22,675 nucleotides of DNA from Alphaproteobacteria bacterium (GTDB lineage: Bacteria; Pseudomonadota; Alphaproteobacteria; JAEULC01). Shown one piece after another: positions 1-6,621 of this stretch (the stretch's first letter is position 1; the number at the start of each line of letters is the position of its first letter). Below the pieces are notes generated by a model, which saw only the letters and a list, made by a program, of their open reading frames with translations, did no database searches and was not told the origin of the DNA. The stretch covers positions 1-22,675 of the forward strand of contig JADZDN010000225.1 of NCBI GenBank assembly GCA_020851015.1, read 5' to 3'. The translations under genes were made by a program, and so were the position numbers.

Positions 1-725
1 AAAGTCCGCTCGACGATCCAACGCTTGGGCAGGACCTCGAAGCGCGGAACGTTGTTGCGTTTGACGATCTCCAGCTTCCAGGCGGCACTGACCCAATCCG
101 AGGGGCGGCCGACGGCGGCAGCCAGCTTCGGTCCCTGATAGCCGCCGTCGGCATAGATGCGCTCGATGAAGGGGACCGCGCGACGGCTCTTGCGCGAGCT
201 GGACGACCGCACCATCGCGATCCTGCACACAGGCCGGATGAACGATGACGCTCAAGAGGAGGCCGAGCGTGTCGACGAGAATGTGGCGCTTGCGGCCCGT
301 GACCTTCTTGCCCGCATCGAAGCCCTGCGGATCGAGCGTCGAGCCCCTTTTTGAGCGGCCTTGGCGCTCTGGCTGTCGATGATCGCGGTGGTCGGGCTGG
401 CGTCGCGGCCCGACCGTTCGCGTGCCTCAACGTACAGCGCGTGGTGGATGCGCTCCAACGTGCCATCCCAGTCCCACAGCATGAAGTAGTAATGCGCCGT
501 GCTCTTCGCCGCCAAGTCCTTCGGCAGCGCCTTCCACTGGCAGCCGGTCGACAGCACGTAGCAGATCGCGTTGAAAACCTCGCGCAGGTTGACCTCACGC
601 GGCCGGCCGCCGCGCTTGGCCGGCGGTATCTCCGGTTCGATCCGTAGCCACTCGGCGTCAGTCAGATCGCTCGGATAACGAAGCCCGCCTCGGTCGGCGG
701 CAACGCGGTGTTCAGGCTTCCACAT
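1..725 (-). pseudogene. IS5-family transposase, two frameshifts, C-terminus off window
   Basis: The reading starts at an ATG ending at 725 (MWKPEHRVAADRGGLRYPSD), the usual N-terminus of IS5/IS427 transposases. It carries the DUF4096-type N-terminal domain (LTDAEW, PPAKRGGRPREV, YVLSTGCQWKALPKD) and the first catalytic Asp in AIIDSQSAK. At 344-352 the minus strand reads A5G4. Reading there moves to the -1 frame, which continues correctly with [30 protein letters not shown] and VQDRDGAV. A second shift at about 185-200 is needed to reach [17 protein letters not shown] (second catalytic Asp) and [12 protein letters not shown] at the window edge. The first shift could be programmed, because some IS427-group elements make a two-ORF fusion by frameshifting at A/G runs. 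The second is more likely inactivating. The protein would cut and paste the IS; it is probably dead here. The intact N-terminal frame can also begin at 761, but that extension does not match the family. Confidence 0.8.
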
Positions 726-810
726 CGAGCACCCTTCGAAAGCGTTCCAGGTGCCCGACAACGAACCACAACCGATTCCCCAGACTCAACAACTTTCTGG
801 ATCGGCTCTG
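1..810 (-). mobile_element. Partial IS5-family (IS427-like) insertion sequence
   Basis: The left 0.7 kb encodes a broken IS5-type transposase on the minus strand, so the element continues beyond base 1. The upstream (right) end is not certain. Read on the minus strand, the segment at about 788-810 (AGAGCCGATCCAGAAAGTTG) resembles the terminal repeat of IS427-group elements, so the outer boundary is placed near 810. The partner repeat and the target duplication lie outside the window and cannot be checked. Between about 810 and 928 I see no gene or recognisable element; it is probably the original flank, next to the broken Nudix gene. Confidence 0.6.
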
Positions 811-928
811 AGAGGGCGCTAGGCTCAGGCGTGGACGGAGTGCCATTCGACTGGAATTCTCGATCCTGACGAGCTACTCGGATATCAAGCTCTTCCGCGT
901 AGGCTTCTTCGCTGGGAGTTCGGCCACA

Positions 929-1503
929 TCATCTCGGCGTGCGCGTAGTCTCCAGGTTGATTGTCTGAGACATGGCCAGTGCCGCGAGTGTCGCAGCGTC
1001 GTTGAGTTTGCCACTCCGGATCATCTCCAAGACCTCATCCCAGGAGAACCTTCGCGTGACTAGCCCTTGCTCCTCTCGATCAGGCTTCGCACCGACATAA
1101 CGAAGCTGACGCGCTACCACGACGTGAAATCCATGGGCCGCGAGGCCGCCGGCCTGGGCCAGATAGCCGATCGAGAACAACTCACCCGCCTCGAGGCCGG
1201 TCTCCTCGAGAAGTTCTCCGCGCGCAACTTCCAATGGGGGCGCTTCAGGCCGGCCCTCCCAGGCTCCCTGCGGGAGTTCCCAGCAGCGCCGCCCGAGCGG
1301 ATATCGTATTGTTCGACCAGATGCACCGATCCATCCTCCTCGACCGGTAGGAGGACGACATAGTCGAGCTTTTCAACTATGCCATAGATCCCGTTGGAGC
1401 CGTCTCGCCGCCGGATTGCGTCCTCGCGAACACGCATCCAGCGGTTTTCATAGACGACCCGCGTGGAAATCTGTTCGATCTCCGGCGTCATGTCACTGCT
1501 CAT
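929..1503 (-). pseudogene. Nudix hydrolase (ADP-ribose pyrophosphatase-like), frameshifted
   Basis: Two overlapping minus-strand frames make one Nudix protein of about 190 residues. The N-terminal frame (from 1503) gives RVVYENRWMRVREDAI, YVVLLPVEEDG and VHLVEQY. The C-terminal frame gives YPLGRRCWELPQGAWEG, then the Nudix helix ARGELLEETGLEAGE and LAQAGGLAAHGFHVVVA, ending at 929. The order matches ADP-ribose/NDP-sugar pyrophosphatases, which hydrolyse nucleoside-diphosphate derivatives in the cytosol. Continuity breaks at about 1303-1306, where one base is missing in the codon expected for the Arg of QYRYP. This could be a real deletion or a sequencing error. The Nudix helix has Gly where the canonical REUxEExGU motif has its first Arg; I cannot say how common this is in the subfamily. 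No strong Shine-Dalgarno precedes the ATG. It is separated by 118 bp from the oxidoreductase gene upstream and is probably not part of that operon. Confidence 0.75.
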
Positions 1504-1621
1504 GCGTTGTCCGTGTCCTCATCGCTGCTGTCGATGAGCTACTTCGAATTCAAGCGACGACCGAGGCGGCGCAAGCTTCGAAGGGAGCTACCTGGGCCAC
1601 GGATGCTGTAGCAGTTCCCAC

Positions 1622-2947
1622 CTAGAATTCCGCAACCCGCCCCCAGGCGGATCGCACCAGGCGGTTCGGTCGATAGGGCTGCGGATCGATGGGGTTGCTG
1701 GTGCCAGTCGCGAGGCCGGCGATCAGCTGCCCGGCGCCAGGCCCGATGCCAAAGCCGTGTCCACTGAAGCCCGCGGCAAGAACCAAGCCAGGAACACCAT
1801 CGACCTCGCCGATGGCAGGCACCCCGTCTGGTGTGCTGTCGATGTAGCCGGCCCAGGCGGCTGCAATGGGTGCGCCCTTTAACGCAGGCAATAGATCAAC
1901 CGCGCGAGAATAGGTGTCGGCGATCTGCCGTTCGTCAGGCGTCGGATCCAGGATGCGCTGCCTCTCCATGGGAGTCGCATGATCGGTACGCCAGCGGCCG
2001 GTGGTCTCAAATCCGCTCCGCCAAGCCTCCAAGGTTCCCGGCGCCAGCGATCTCCACCGGCGGGCAAACATCGGGACAAACGAGCGCGCGAACCGCAATT
2101 TCTGGGGCGTGGGGTCCACGCGTGCACGGCCACTGATCGCCAGCGTGTAGGCTCCCGCGCTGCGGCGCGTTACCGACACCGCGGCGGTATGGAGGGCGTC
2201 CGGAATCACGGCACTCTTGGCCTCGACCGCCAGGATCGACGCGCGCACGGAAGCCTGCGGAAAGTCGACACCGAGTTGACGGCAGAAGGCTCCTGCCCAG
2301 GCACCCGCCGCGAGGATCACGGTCGAGGTCCGGATGGTTCCCGTTTCGGTGACCACGCCGCAGACCCGGCCGGCCGCGGTTTCGATCCCCCGCACGGCAC
2401 ACATCTGGTGCACGGTGCTGCCAAGTTTCGGGAGGTGCCGCGCCACCAGGGGCACGGCGATCGTCGGATCGGCGACGCCATCCGACGGAGAGAATACACC
2501 GCCCTTCCAGCGTCGGGCGGTAGCACTACCGCGCTCTGCCGCCTCCTTCGCACTGAGTGGGTGCGACACAACGCCCTGGCCCCGTGCAAAAGCGCACCAG
2601 CGTGTCCAGGTATCCAATTCGCGTTCGTCGTTGCTGAGATAAAGCAGGCCGCAGCGCCGGAAACCGATGTCTTCGCCGATTTCCCCGGCAAGCGCGTCCC
2701 AGAGCGCCAGGCTCTGTGTCGCCATGGGTAGTTCGCGCGCATCGCGGTTTTGCTGTCGGCACCACCCCCAGTTTCGGCTGGACTGCTCGCCGGCGACACG
2801 GCCCTTTTCGAGCAGCGCGACGCGCAAACCCTGGCGCGCGAGGTAGTAGGCCGCAAAGGTGCCGACGACGCCCGCGCCGATGACGACGGCATCGGCCGAG
2901 GGCGGCACGGTTGGGCTGGATTCGATGTGAAGAAGCGGCGCCGGCAT
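1622..2947 (-). CDS. DadA/glycine-oxidase-like FAD-dependent oxidoreductase
   Basis: This 441-residue protein belongs to the DAO superfamily (FAD-dependent oxidation of amino acids or secondary amines, giving an imine or ketone). The ADP-binding Rossmann fold is near residues 20-48 (VVIGAGVVGTFAAYYLARQG, then LLEKG). The FAD-pyrophosphate contact region SSRNWGWCRQQNRD follows. A late segment with DSTPDGVPAIGEVDGVPGL and GFSGHGFGIGPGAGQLIA binds the isoalloxazine. Length is normal for single-subunit DadA-like enzymes. AGGGA about 8 bases before the ATG supports the start. It lies 11 bp after the FGase-family gene and is the last gene of the leftward operon. No signal peptide or membrane anchor is seen, so it is probably cytosolic or loosely membrane-associated. 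The substrate is unknown; context suggests an N-substituted amino acid rather than housekeeping D-alanine catabolism. Confidence 0.85.
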   Translation of the reverse strand: MPAPLLHIESSPTVPPSADAVVIGAGVVGTFAAYYLARQGLRVALLEKGRVAGEQSSRNWGWCRQQNRDARELPMATQSLALWDALAGEIGEDIGFRRCGLLYLSNDERELDTWTRWCAFARGQGVVSHPLSAKEAAERGSATARRWKGGVFSPSDGVADPTIAVPLVARHLPKLGSTVHQMCAVRGIETAAGRVCGVVTETGTIRTSTVILAAGAWAGAFCRQLGVDFPQASVRASILAVEAKSAVIPDALHTAAVSVTRRSAGAYTLAISGRARVDPTPQKLRFARSFVPMFARRWRSLAPGTLEAWRSGFETTGRWRTDHATPMERQRILDPTPDERQIADTYSRAVDLLPALKGAPIAAAWAGYIDSTPDGVPAIGEVDGVPGLVLAAGFSGHGFGIGPGAGQLIAGLATGTSNPIDPQPYRPNRLVRSAWGRVAEF

Positions 2948-2958
2948 GACCCGGGTCC

Positions 2959-3840
2959 CTACGCCCCGCTCGAAACAGAGGGGGCCGGGCCGGTGCGCGC
3001 CTGGGCATGTTGGGCCAGCGTGCGCACAAGGGCGGTCATCGCCGCTTTCACCTGGGCAAACCCAGCGGTTTTCTTGAAGGTGGCCACGTCCATGAACAGC
3101 CGCTTGTTGATCTCAATCATGATGCTCTCGATACCTTTGCCCGGTGCGCCGTACCGCGTATTCAGTTCGCCACCGATATAGGGGATATCGATCTTCACGT
3201 CGTAGCCATACGACGCCAAGGACGACTGCACCAATTCGAGGAATGCTGAAGACGCCGTCGTGCCGCGCACCCCACTGATACAAAAGTCCGGCCGCTCCTG
3301 GCCCGGATCCTTGTGCGTTGGCGCGCCTATGGCGGACATGCAGTGGCAGCTGAGCTGATAGACGATCCCGTGCTTTCGGTGAAGCCGATCGACGAGACGC
3401 GCCAGCTCGGCGTGGTATGGCCGATAGTATTTTTCCAACCGCTCCGTCACTTCGGCAACCGTCAATTTGCGCTCCTGGAGCGGCTCGCCATAGCGAGACT
3501 TGCTTTTCAACAGGCCGAGGCCGGACTTCGACATGGTTGATTCGATCGGCCCCGGCCATGGCTCCAGGATCAACTGCGGATCGAGGTCCGACTCGCTGCG
3601 ATTGGTGTCGATATATGTATTGGGAAACAGGGCTTGCAACAGCGTGGCGCCCGCGCCAGGTGCGTCTGCCACCAGTTCATCGACATACATCGACACATTG
3701 TCGTGCAGGACGGAAAACGGCAGGGGCGACCGGAAGTCGGTCGGATACTCGCGACCACTGCGCGACACGTCGACCAGCACCGGTGTTTCGTCGGCCAACG
3801 GATTGAACCGCGCGAGCACGCCAGGCACGAGCCATACCAT
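2959..3840 (-). CDS. N-formylglutamate amidohydrolase family protein
   Basis: The 293-residue product matches the N-formylglutamate amidohydrolase family (metal-dependent hydrolysis of N-formyl-L-glutamate or related N-acyl compounds). Visible family blocks: DVSRSGREYP near the N-terminus, NTYIDTNRSESDLDP, YQLSCHCMSAIG, ERPDFCISGVRGTTAS, PYIGGELNTRYGAPGKGIES and IMIEINKRLFMD. The frame stays open to an ATG ending at 3909, but that start would overlap the upstream gene by 29 bp. The ATG ending at 3840 has a strong GGAGGG 8 bases upstream and begins at the conserved region, so it is preferred. Compared with HutG-type sequences (VPHSG, DCHSMP, TRHYG), the first His is Arg, the Asp before CH is Ser, and the His before YG is missing. 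Metal binding or substrate may therefore differ. No other histidine-utilisation gene is nearby, so a role in histidine degradation is not supported. Confidence 0.8.
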   Translation of the reverse strand: MVWLVPGVLARFNPLADETPVLVDVSRSGREYPTDFRSPLPFSVLHDNVSMYVDELVADAPGAGATLLQALFPNTYIDTNRSESDLDPQLILEPWPGPIESTMSKSGLGLLKSKSRYGEPLQERKLTVAEVTERLEKYYRPYHAELARLVDRLHRKHGIVYQLSCHCMSAIGAPTHKDPGQERPDFCISGVRGTTASSAFLELVQSSLASYGYDVKIDIPYIGGELNTRYGAPGKGIESIMIEINKRLFMDVATFKKTAGFAQVKAAMTALVRTLAQHAQARTGPAPSVSSGA

Positions 3841-3848
3841 CTGGATAA

Positions 3849-3854
3849 CCCTCC
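3849..3854 (-). promoter_or_regulatory. Ribosome binding site fixing the FGase-family start
   Basis: On the minus strand GGAGGG lies 8 bases before the ATG ending at 3840. It is a near-perfect Shine-Dalgarno, whereas the longer alternative start at 3909 lies inside the preceding gene. This decides the start. Confidence 0.7.
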
Positions 3855-3880
3855 GCTGGCTCGGCTGGACGTCCGACCGG

Positions 3881-4732
3881 TCAGCCGAGCGCTTGATTGA
3901 CAAGGCCATAGACCCGGGCAGTCGTGTCGACCGCCGGCATGGTCCCCCGCCACATCGTCGTTACCACATCCACCCTGGCGAGACCTTGCTGCTCCAGCCA
4001 TTGTCCCAACGCGCTGTCCTCGTCGGGGATGTCGACGCGAACGAATTCTCCTGCGTGGCGCGCCAGCCAATATCCGATCAACGCCATCGCGCCGGCACGA
4101 TCCGGCGCAGTGACCGGACCGATCACCAGACCTCGACCGAACGTCCGGATGAAAGCGAAGCCGACTGGCCGATTGGCGCGCTCCAGCACTACCCCGGACG
4201 CTACGGACGCGAGCGCCTGCAGAGCGGCGCGCCGGTCCACCCCGGTTGCGCTCCGATCGAGGGCCAGCACGAGCACCGCGTCGGCGGGTGATAGGGACCT
4301 GACCTGCTCCGTGATTGCCGGAGCCGTGCTGACCAGGCCTTGATGCTGATGAATTCCACGGGTCGGCCGGAATCCGACGCTCTCGTAGAGCCGATAGCCG
4401 TCCTGGGTGGCGTTTAGCGTCAGGGAACGCTGTCCTGCCTCGGCGAGAATTTCCTGCAGAAGCCGGCGCGCGAGCCCCTGTCTGCGCGCCGTCCGGGACA
4501 CTATGATCATCCCGGTCGCCGCGTAGCGGTCTCCGAGCGGCCACCACATCGCGGTTGCAACCAGCTCACCGCTCGGACGAAACAAGCCGAAGCTCGCTGC
4601 CAGGCGGAGAACGAAGGCCCAGTCCTCGACGCGATGCGGCCAGCTTGCGTCGCGCGACAACGCATGGGCCTGAGCCAGATCCGCTTCCGCCAGGGGCCGG
4701 GAGAGATAGCGCTCCAGGGCTTCGGCCGTCAT
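3881..4732 (-). CDS. GNAT-family N-acetyltransferase, two-domain
   Basis: A 283-residue GNAT protein, expected to transfer an acyl group from acyl-CoA to an amine. The N-terminal half is a classic GNAT fold: MWWPLGDRYAATGMIIVS, then the CoA-binding loop TARRQGLARRLLQEI (R-x-x-G-x-A type), then LTLNATQDGYRLYESVGFRP. The C-terminal half (VLERANRPVGFAFIRTFGRG, GPVTAPDRAGAMALIGYW) resembles the second GNAT-like domain (Acetyltransf_18 type) of YitH-like proteins. The frame is open upstream to 5218, but that extension is antisense-like, Arg/Pro-rich and lies within the AraC gene. The real start is the ATG ending at 4732, which shares ATGA with the AraC stop and implies translational coupling. It sits 40 bp before the FGase-family gene. 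The acceptor is unknown: it might acetylate an intermediate or detoxify the substrate amine. Confidence 0.82.
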   Translation of the reverse strand: MTAEALERYLSRPLAEADLAQAHALSRDASWPHRVEDWAFVLRLAASFGLFRPSGELVATAMWWPLGDRYAATGMIIVSRTARRQGLARRLLQEILAEAGQRSLTLNATQDGYRLYESVGFRPTRGIHQHQGLVSTAPAITEQVRSLSPADAVLVLALDRSATGVDRRAALQALASVASGVVLERANRPVGFAFIRTFGRGLVIGPVTAPDRAGAMALIGYWLARHAGEFVRVDIPDEDSALGQWLEQQGLARVDVVTTMWRGTMPAVDTTARVYGLVNQALG

Positions 4733-5136
4733 GCCGAGGCGGACGCGACGGCGCCGTCGACCGCCGCGGGGCAGGCTCGCAGTTGGGCCAGGTACTTGCC
4801 AGGCGTCATCCCGCAATGGCTCTTGAAGTGCCGGGAGAAATGGCTCTGATCGAAGAAGCCGGCCTCGCTCGCGACCGCGGCCAGCGGCACCCCGCGGGAG
4901 AGCAGCATCTTGGCGTTCTCCACGCGCACGCGGCACAAGTAGCGATGCGGGGAGGTTCCCGTCTCGCGACGAAACACGGTCGCGAACCGGAATAGGCTGA
5001 GATTGGCCATCGTGGCCAGGGCCTGCAGGGTCACGCGCTCGGATGAGTTCTGCTCGATGAAATGGACGGCGCGGCTGATCGATGACGACCGGCACGGAGA
5101 GCGATCGGTCCTGTCCTTGTCCAACGATTGATGCAT
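4729..5136 (-). CDS. AraC-type regulator with DNA-binding domain only
   Basis: About 135 residues carrying just the double helix-turn-helix of AraC/XylS regulators: SISRAVHFIEQN, VTLQALATMANLSLFRFATV (first HTH), FRRETGTSPHRYLCRVRVEN, then MLLSRGVPLAAVASEAGFFD, QSHFSRHFK and MTPGKYL (second HTH). There is no ligand-binding or cupin domain, so an effector is either sensed elsewhere or not sensed. The chosen ATG (ending 5136) has GGAG 6 bases upstream; an ATG 21 bases further up (ending 5157) is possible but has no clear ribosome site. The frame extends to 5355, but that part is not family-like. It is the first gene of the leftward operon, overlaps the GNAT gene by 4 bp (ATGA) and is divergent from the LysR gene, so it probably controls its own operon. 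Confidence 0.82.
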   Translation of the reverse strand: MHQSLDKDRTDRSPCRSSSISRAVHFIEQNSSERVTLQALATMANLSLFRFATVFRRETGTSPHRYLCRVRVENAKMLLSRGVPLAAVASEAGFFDQSHFSRHFKSHCGMTPGKYLAQLRACPAAVDGAVASASA

Positions 5137-5142
5137 CCCTGT

Positions 5143-5146
5143 CTCC
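5143..5146 (-). promoter_or_regulatory. Ribosome binding site of the AraC-type gene
   Basis: GGAG on the minus strand, 6 bases before the ATG ending at 5136. It favours this start over the ATG ending at 5157, which lacks an upstream purine-rich site. Confidence 0.5.
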
Positions 5147-5157
5147 GTCTTGTTCAT

Positions 5158-5472
5158 TGCGGAATGGCGGCGCCATGGGGCCCGTGCCGGCGGGCTGCGC
5201 GGCGTAGCCCAGCGCCATTCACGCGACGGAAAGGTGAAGCCGTTCCGAGAGACGTACGGCGCGGTGCGCTGCCGCGACGCGGCGGTGCGCGGGCGACCAG
5301 AGACCTGGCCGCGCGGTCGCATTGACGGATGAAGCCTGCGGATCCCCGTGCACACGAACGCCTTCCCTCCCGGGCGATAGCGGCACTTTCACGCGCATTA
5401 GCGTCATGGCTTGCGCAGACCCCGTCCAATACCTAGTGTTACGTTTTCTAGAACTTTGGGTTATGGCGGCCG
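5158..5472. promoter_or_regulatory. Divergent AraC/LysR intergenic region
   Basis: About 315 bp between two divergent regulator genes, with no convincing protein. It should hold promoters for both directions and regulator binding sites. Visible elements: an interrupted palindrome ATGGCG-G-CGCCAT at 5164-5176, close to the AraC start; a TTCTAGAA palindrome at 5446-5453 in an AT-richer island (5431-5464) just before the LysR start; and a weak rightward sigma70-like pair, TTGCGC at about 5411 with TAGTGT 17 bases later (about 5434). No T-N11-A LysR box was assigned with confidence. Promoter calls are visual only. Confidence 0.45.
5446..5453. repeat. Short palindrome TTCTAGAA upstream of the LysR gene
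   Basis: A perfect 8-base palindrome, in an unusually AT-rich stretch for this genome, 19 bases before the LysR ATG. Its position suits an operator overlapping the LysR promoter (autoregulation). Function is inferred from position alone. Confidence 0.3.
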
Positions 5473-6369
5473 ATGAACGCACGGCAGCTCGAGGTCTTTC
5501 GCGCCATCATGCGCAACCGCACCCTAACGGCGGCTGCGTCCGCCCTGAACGTGTCGCAGCCCGCGGTCAGCAAGCTTCTCCGACACTTTGAGAGCCAGCT
5601 CGGATACAAGCTCTTTGAAAGACTTGGCGGGCGGCTGCTGCCGACGGCCGAGGCTGAACTCCTGTTTGAGGGCGCCGACCGGATCTTCCGGGAATTGGAG
5701 GTACTCAAACAATTCTCCAATCGCGTACGCGACCGGCAGATCGGACTCCTTCGCCTGGCGGCCAGCGCTCCGGCGAGCTTTTCGATCCTCCCCGCGGCCA
5801 TACAGCGCTTCATTGGCCGAAACCCGCTGGTCCGCCTGGATCTGCAGACCCTGCCGGCGGAAGAAATCGGCGAAAAACTCATCGTCGGCGATCTCGACCT
5901 GGCGCTGACCATGGCTGAGGTGCCGGAACCCTCGATCCGCCGCGAGATCCTGGGAGCCGCCGACATCGTCTGTGTGATGCATCGGGATTGCGCGCTGGCG
6001 CGGAAGCACGAGATTACCCCCGAGCTCCTGCTGGACCAGGTCTTGATCAGCTATGGCTCGGCACCCCCACCGGGCCGATTGCTCGACGAGGTGTTCGAGC
6101 AGCGCGGGTTGCGGCGGGAGCCCCGAATCCAGGTCACCATGTCGATCAGCGCGGTGCCCCTGCTCCAGCGCAATCTCGGGATCGCCCTGGTCGATGCCCT
6201 GGTGCCCTGGGCCACGTTCGATCACCTGGTGGTGCGACCATTCAAACCGGCAACGCAGCTTCCCGTCGTCCTGCTATCCAGCGCGGCCTGGGCGCCATCG
6301 CGTTTCACCAAGGAGTTCGGGCGGGATATCCGCGCGTCGCTCAACGACCTTTCCCCACGCCGCCGCTAG
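5473..6369 (+). CDS. LysR-family transcriptional regulator (opine-regulator-like)
   Basis: A 298-residue LysR protein of normal length. The winged HTH occupies residues 1-60 (MNARQLEVFRAIMRNRTLTA, ALNVSQPAVSKLLRHFE, LFERLGGRLLPTAEAE). The co-inducer-binding domain follows from about residue 90 (LLRLAASAPASFSILPAAIQ, GEKLIVGDLDLALT, GIALVDALVPWATF). The N-terminus resembles regulators of opine/octopine and nopaline uptake genes (OccR/NocR branch), judged from memory. It probably responds to the imported compound or an intermediate. It is divergent from the AraC-led operon and 252 bp upstream of, and co-oriented with, the transporter operon, so it could control both. No good Shine-Dalgarno is visible before the ATG. 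Confidence 0.88.
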   Translation: MNARQLEVFRAIMRNRTLTAAASALNVSQPAVSKLLRHFESQLGYKLFERLGGRLLPTAEAELLFEGADRIFRELEVLKQFSNRVRDRQIGLLRLAASAPASFSILPAAIQRFIGRNPLVRLDLQTLPAEEIGEKLIVGDLDLALTMAEVPEPSIRREILGAADIVCVMHRDCALARKHEITPELLLDQVLISYGSAPPPGRLLDEVFEQRGLRREPRIQVTMSISAVPLLQRNLGIALVDALVPWATFDHLVVRPFKPATQLPVVLLSSAAWAPSRFTKEFGRDIRASLNDLSPRRR

Positions 6370-6621
6370 CGCACTTCCTGCCCGATTGACAAGCAAGGCA
6401 CCGCTCTCGATCGGGCAGATGCATCGCGCGCAAGCGGCGACGGCGCGCGTTCCACCGCCGCAGCCGCGTGCGCATGCTGACGGCGACAAGTTCATACAAT
6501 ACCGGCGCTGCACCACGCGCTACTGACGCCTCCTGGTGCTGCTCCGCACGAGAAGCATGACCGGCAACAACGCCGGGTCGACGCCTCGGGGGAGCCGCGA
6601 GAGAAGCCAAGGGGGTGTCGC
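6370..6621 (+). promoter_or_regulatory. Leader region of the dipeptide-type transporter operon
   Basis: 252 bp between the LysR stop and the binding-protein start, with no supported gene. A perfect TTGACA at 6386-6391 has no acceptable -10 hexamer at 16-18 bases. TACAAT at 6495-6500 is a good -10 but lacks a -35 at proper spacing, as expected for an activator-dependent (e.g. LysR-type) promoter. The ribosome site AAGGGGG at 6609-6615 is 6 bases before the ATG. Confidence 0.35.
6378..6418. repeat. 9-bp inverted repeat after the LysR gene
   Basis: CTGCCCGAT at 6378-6386 and its exact complement ATCGGGCAG at 6410-6418, with a 23-base gap, start 8 bases after the LysR stop. No T-run follows, so it is a poor intrinsic terminator. 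It could be a weak terminator or a spaced operator. It encloses the TTGACA at 6386-6391. Confidence 0.45.

Noticed and set aside
1979..2731. Plus-strand open frame (250 residues) opposite the FAD oxidoreductase
   Set aside because: Shadow of a gene with intact FAD motifs; no domain or ribosome site.
3500..4291. Plus-strand open frame (263 residues)
   Set aside because: Spans two well-supported minus-strand genes and has no family resemblance.
3881..5218. A 445-residue minus-strand frame containing the GNAT protein
   Set aside because: The first ~160 residues are Arg/Pro/Gly-rich, match no family and run antisense-frame through the AraC gene; the GNAT domain begins at the ATG ending at 4732.
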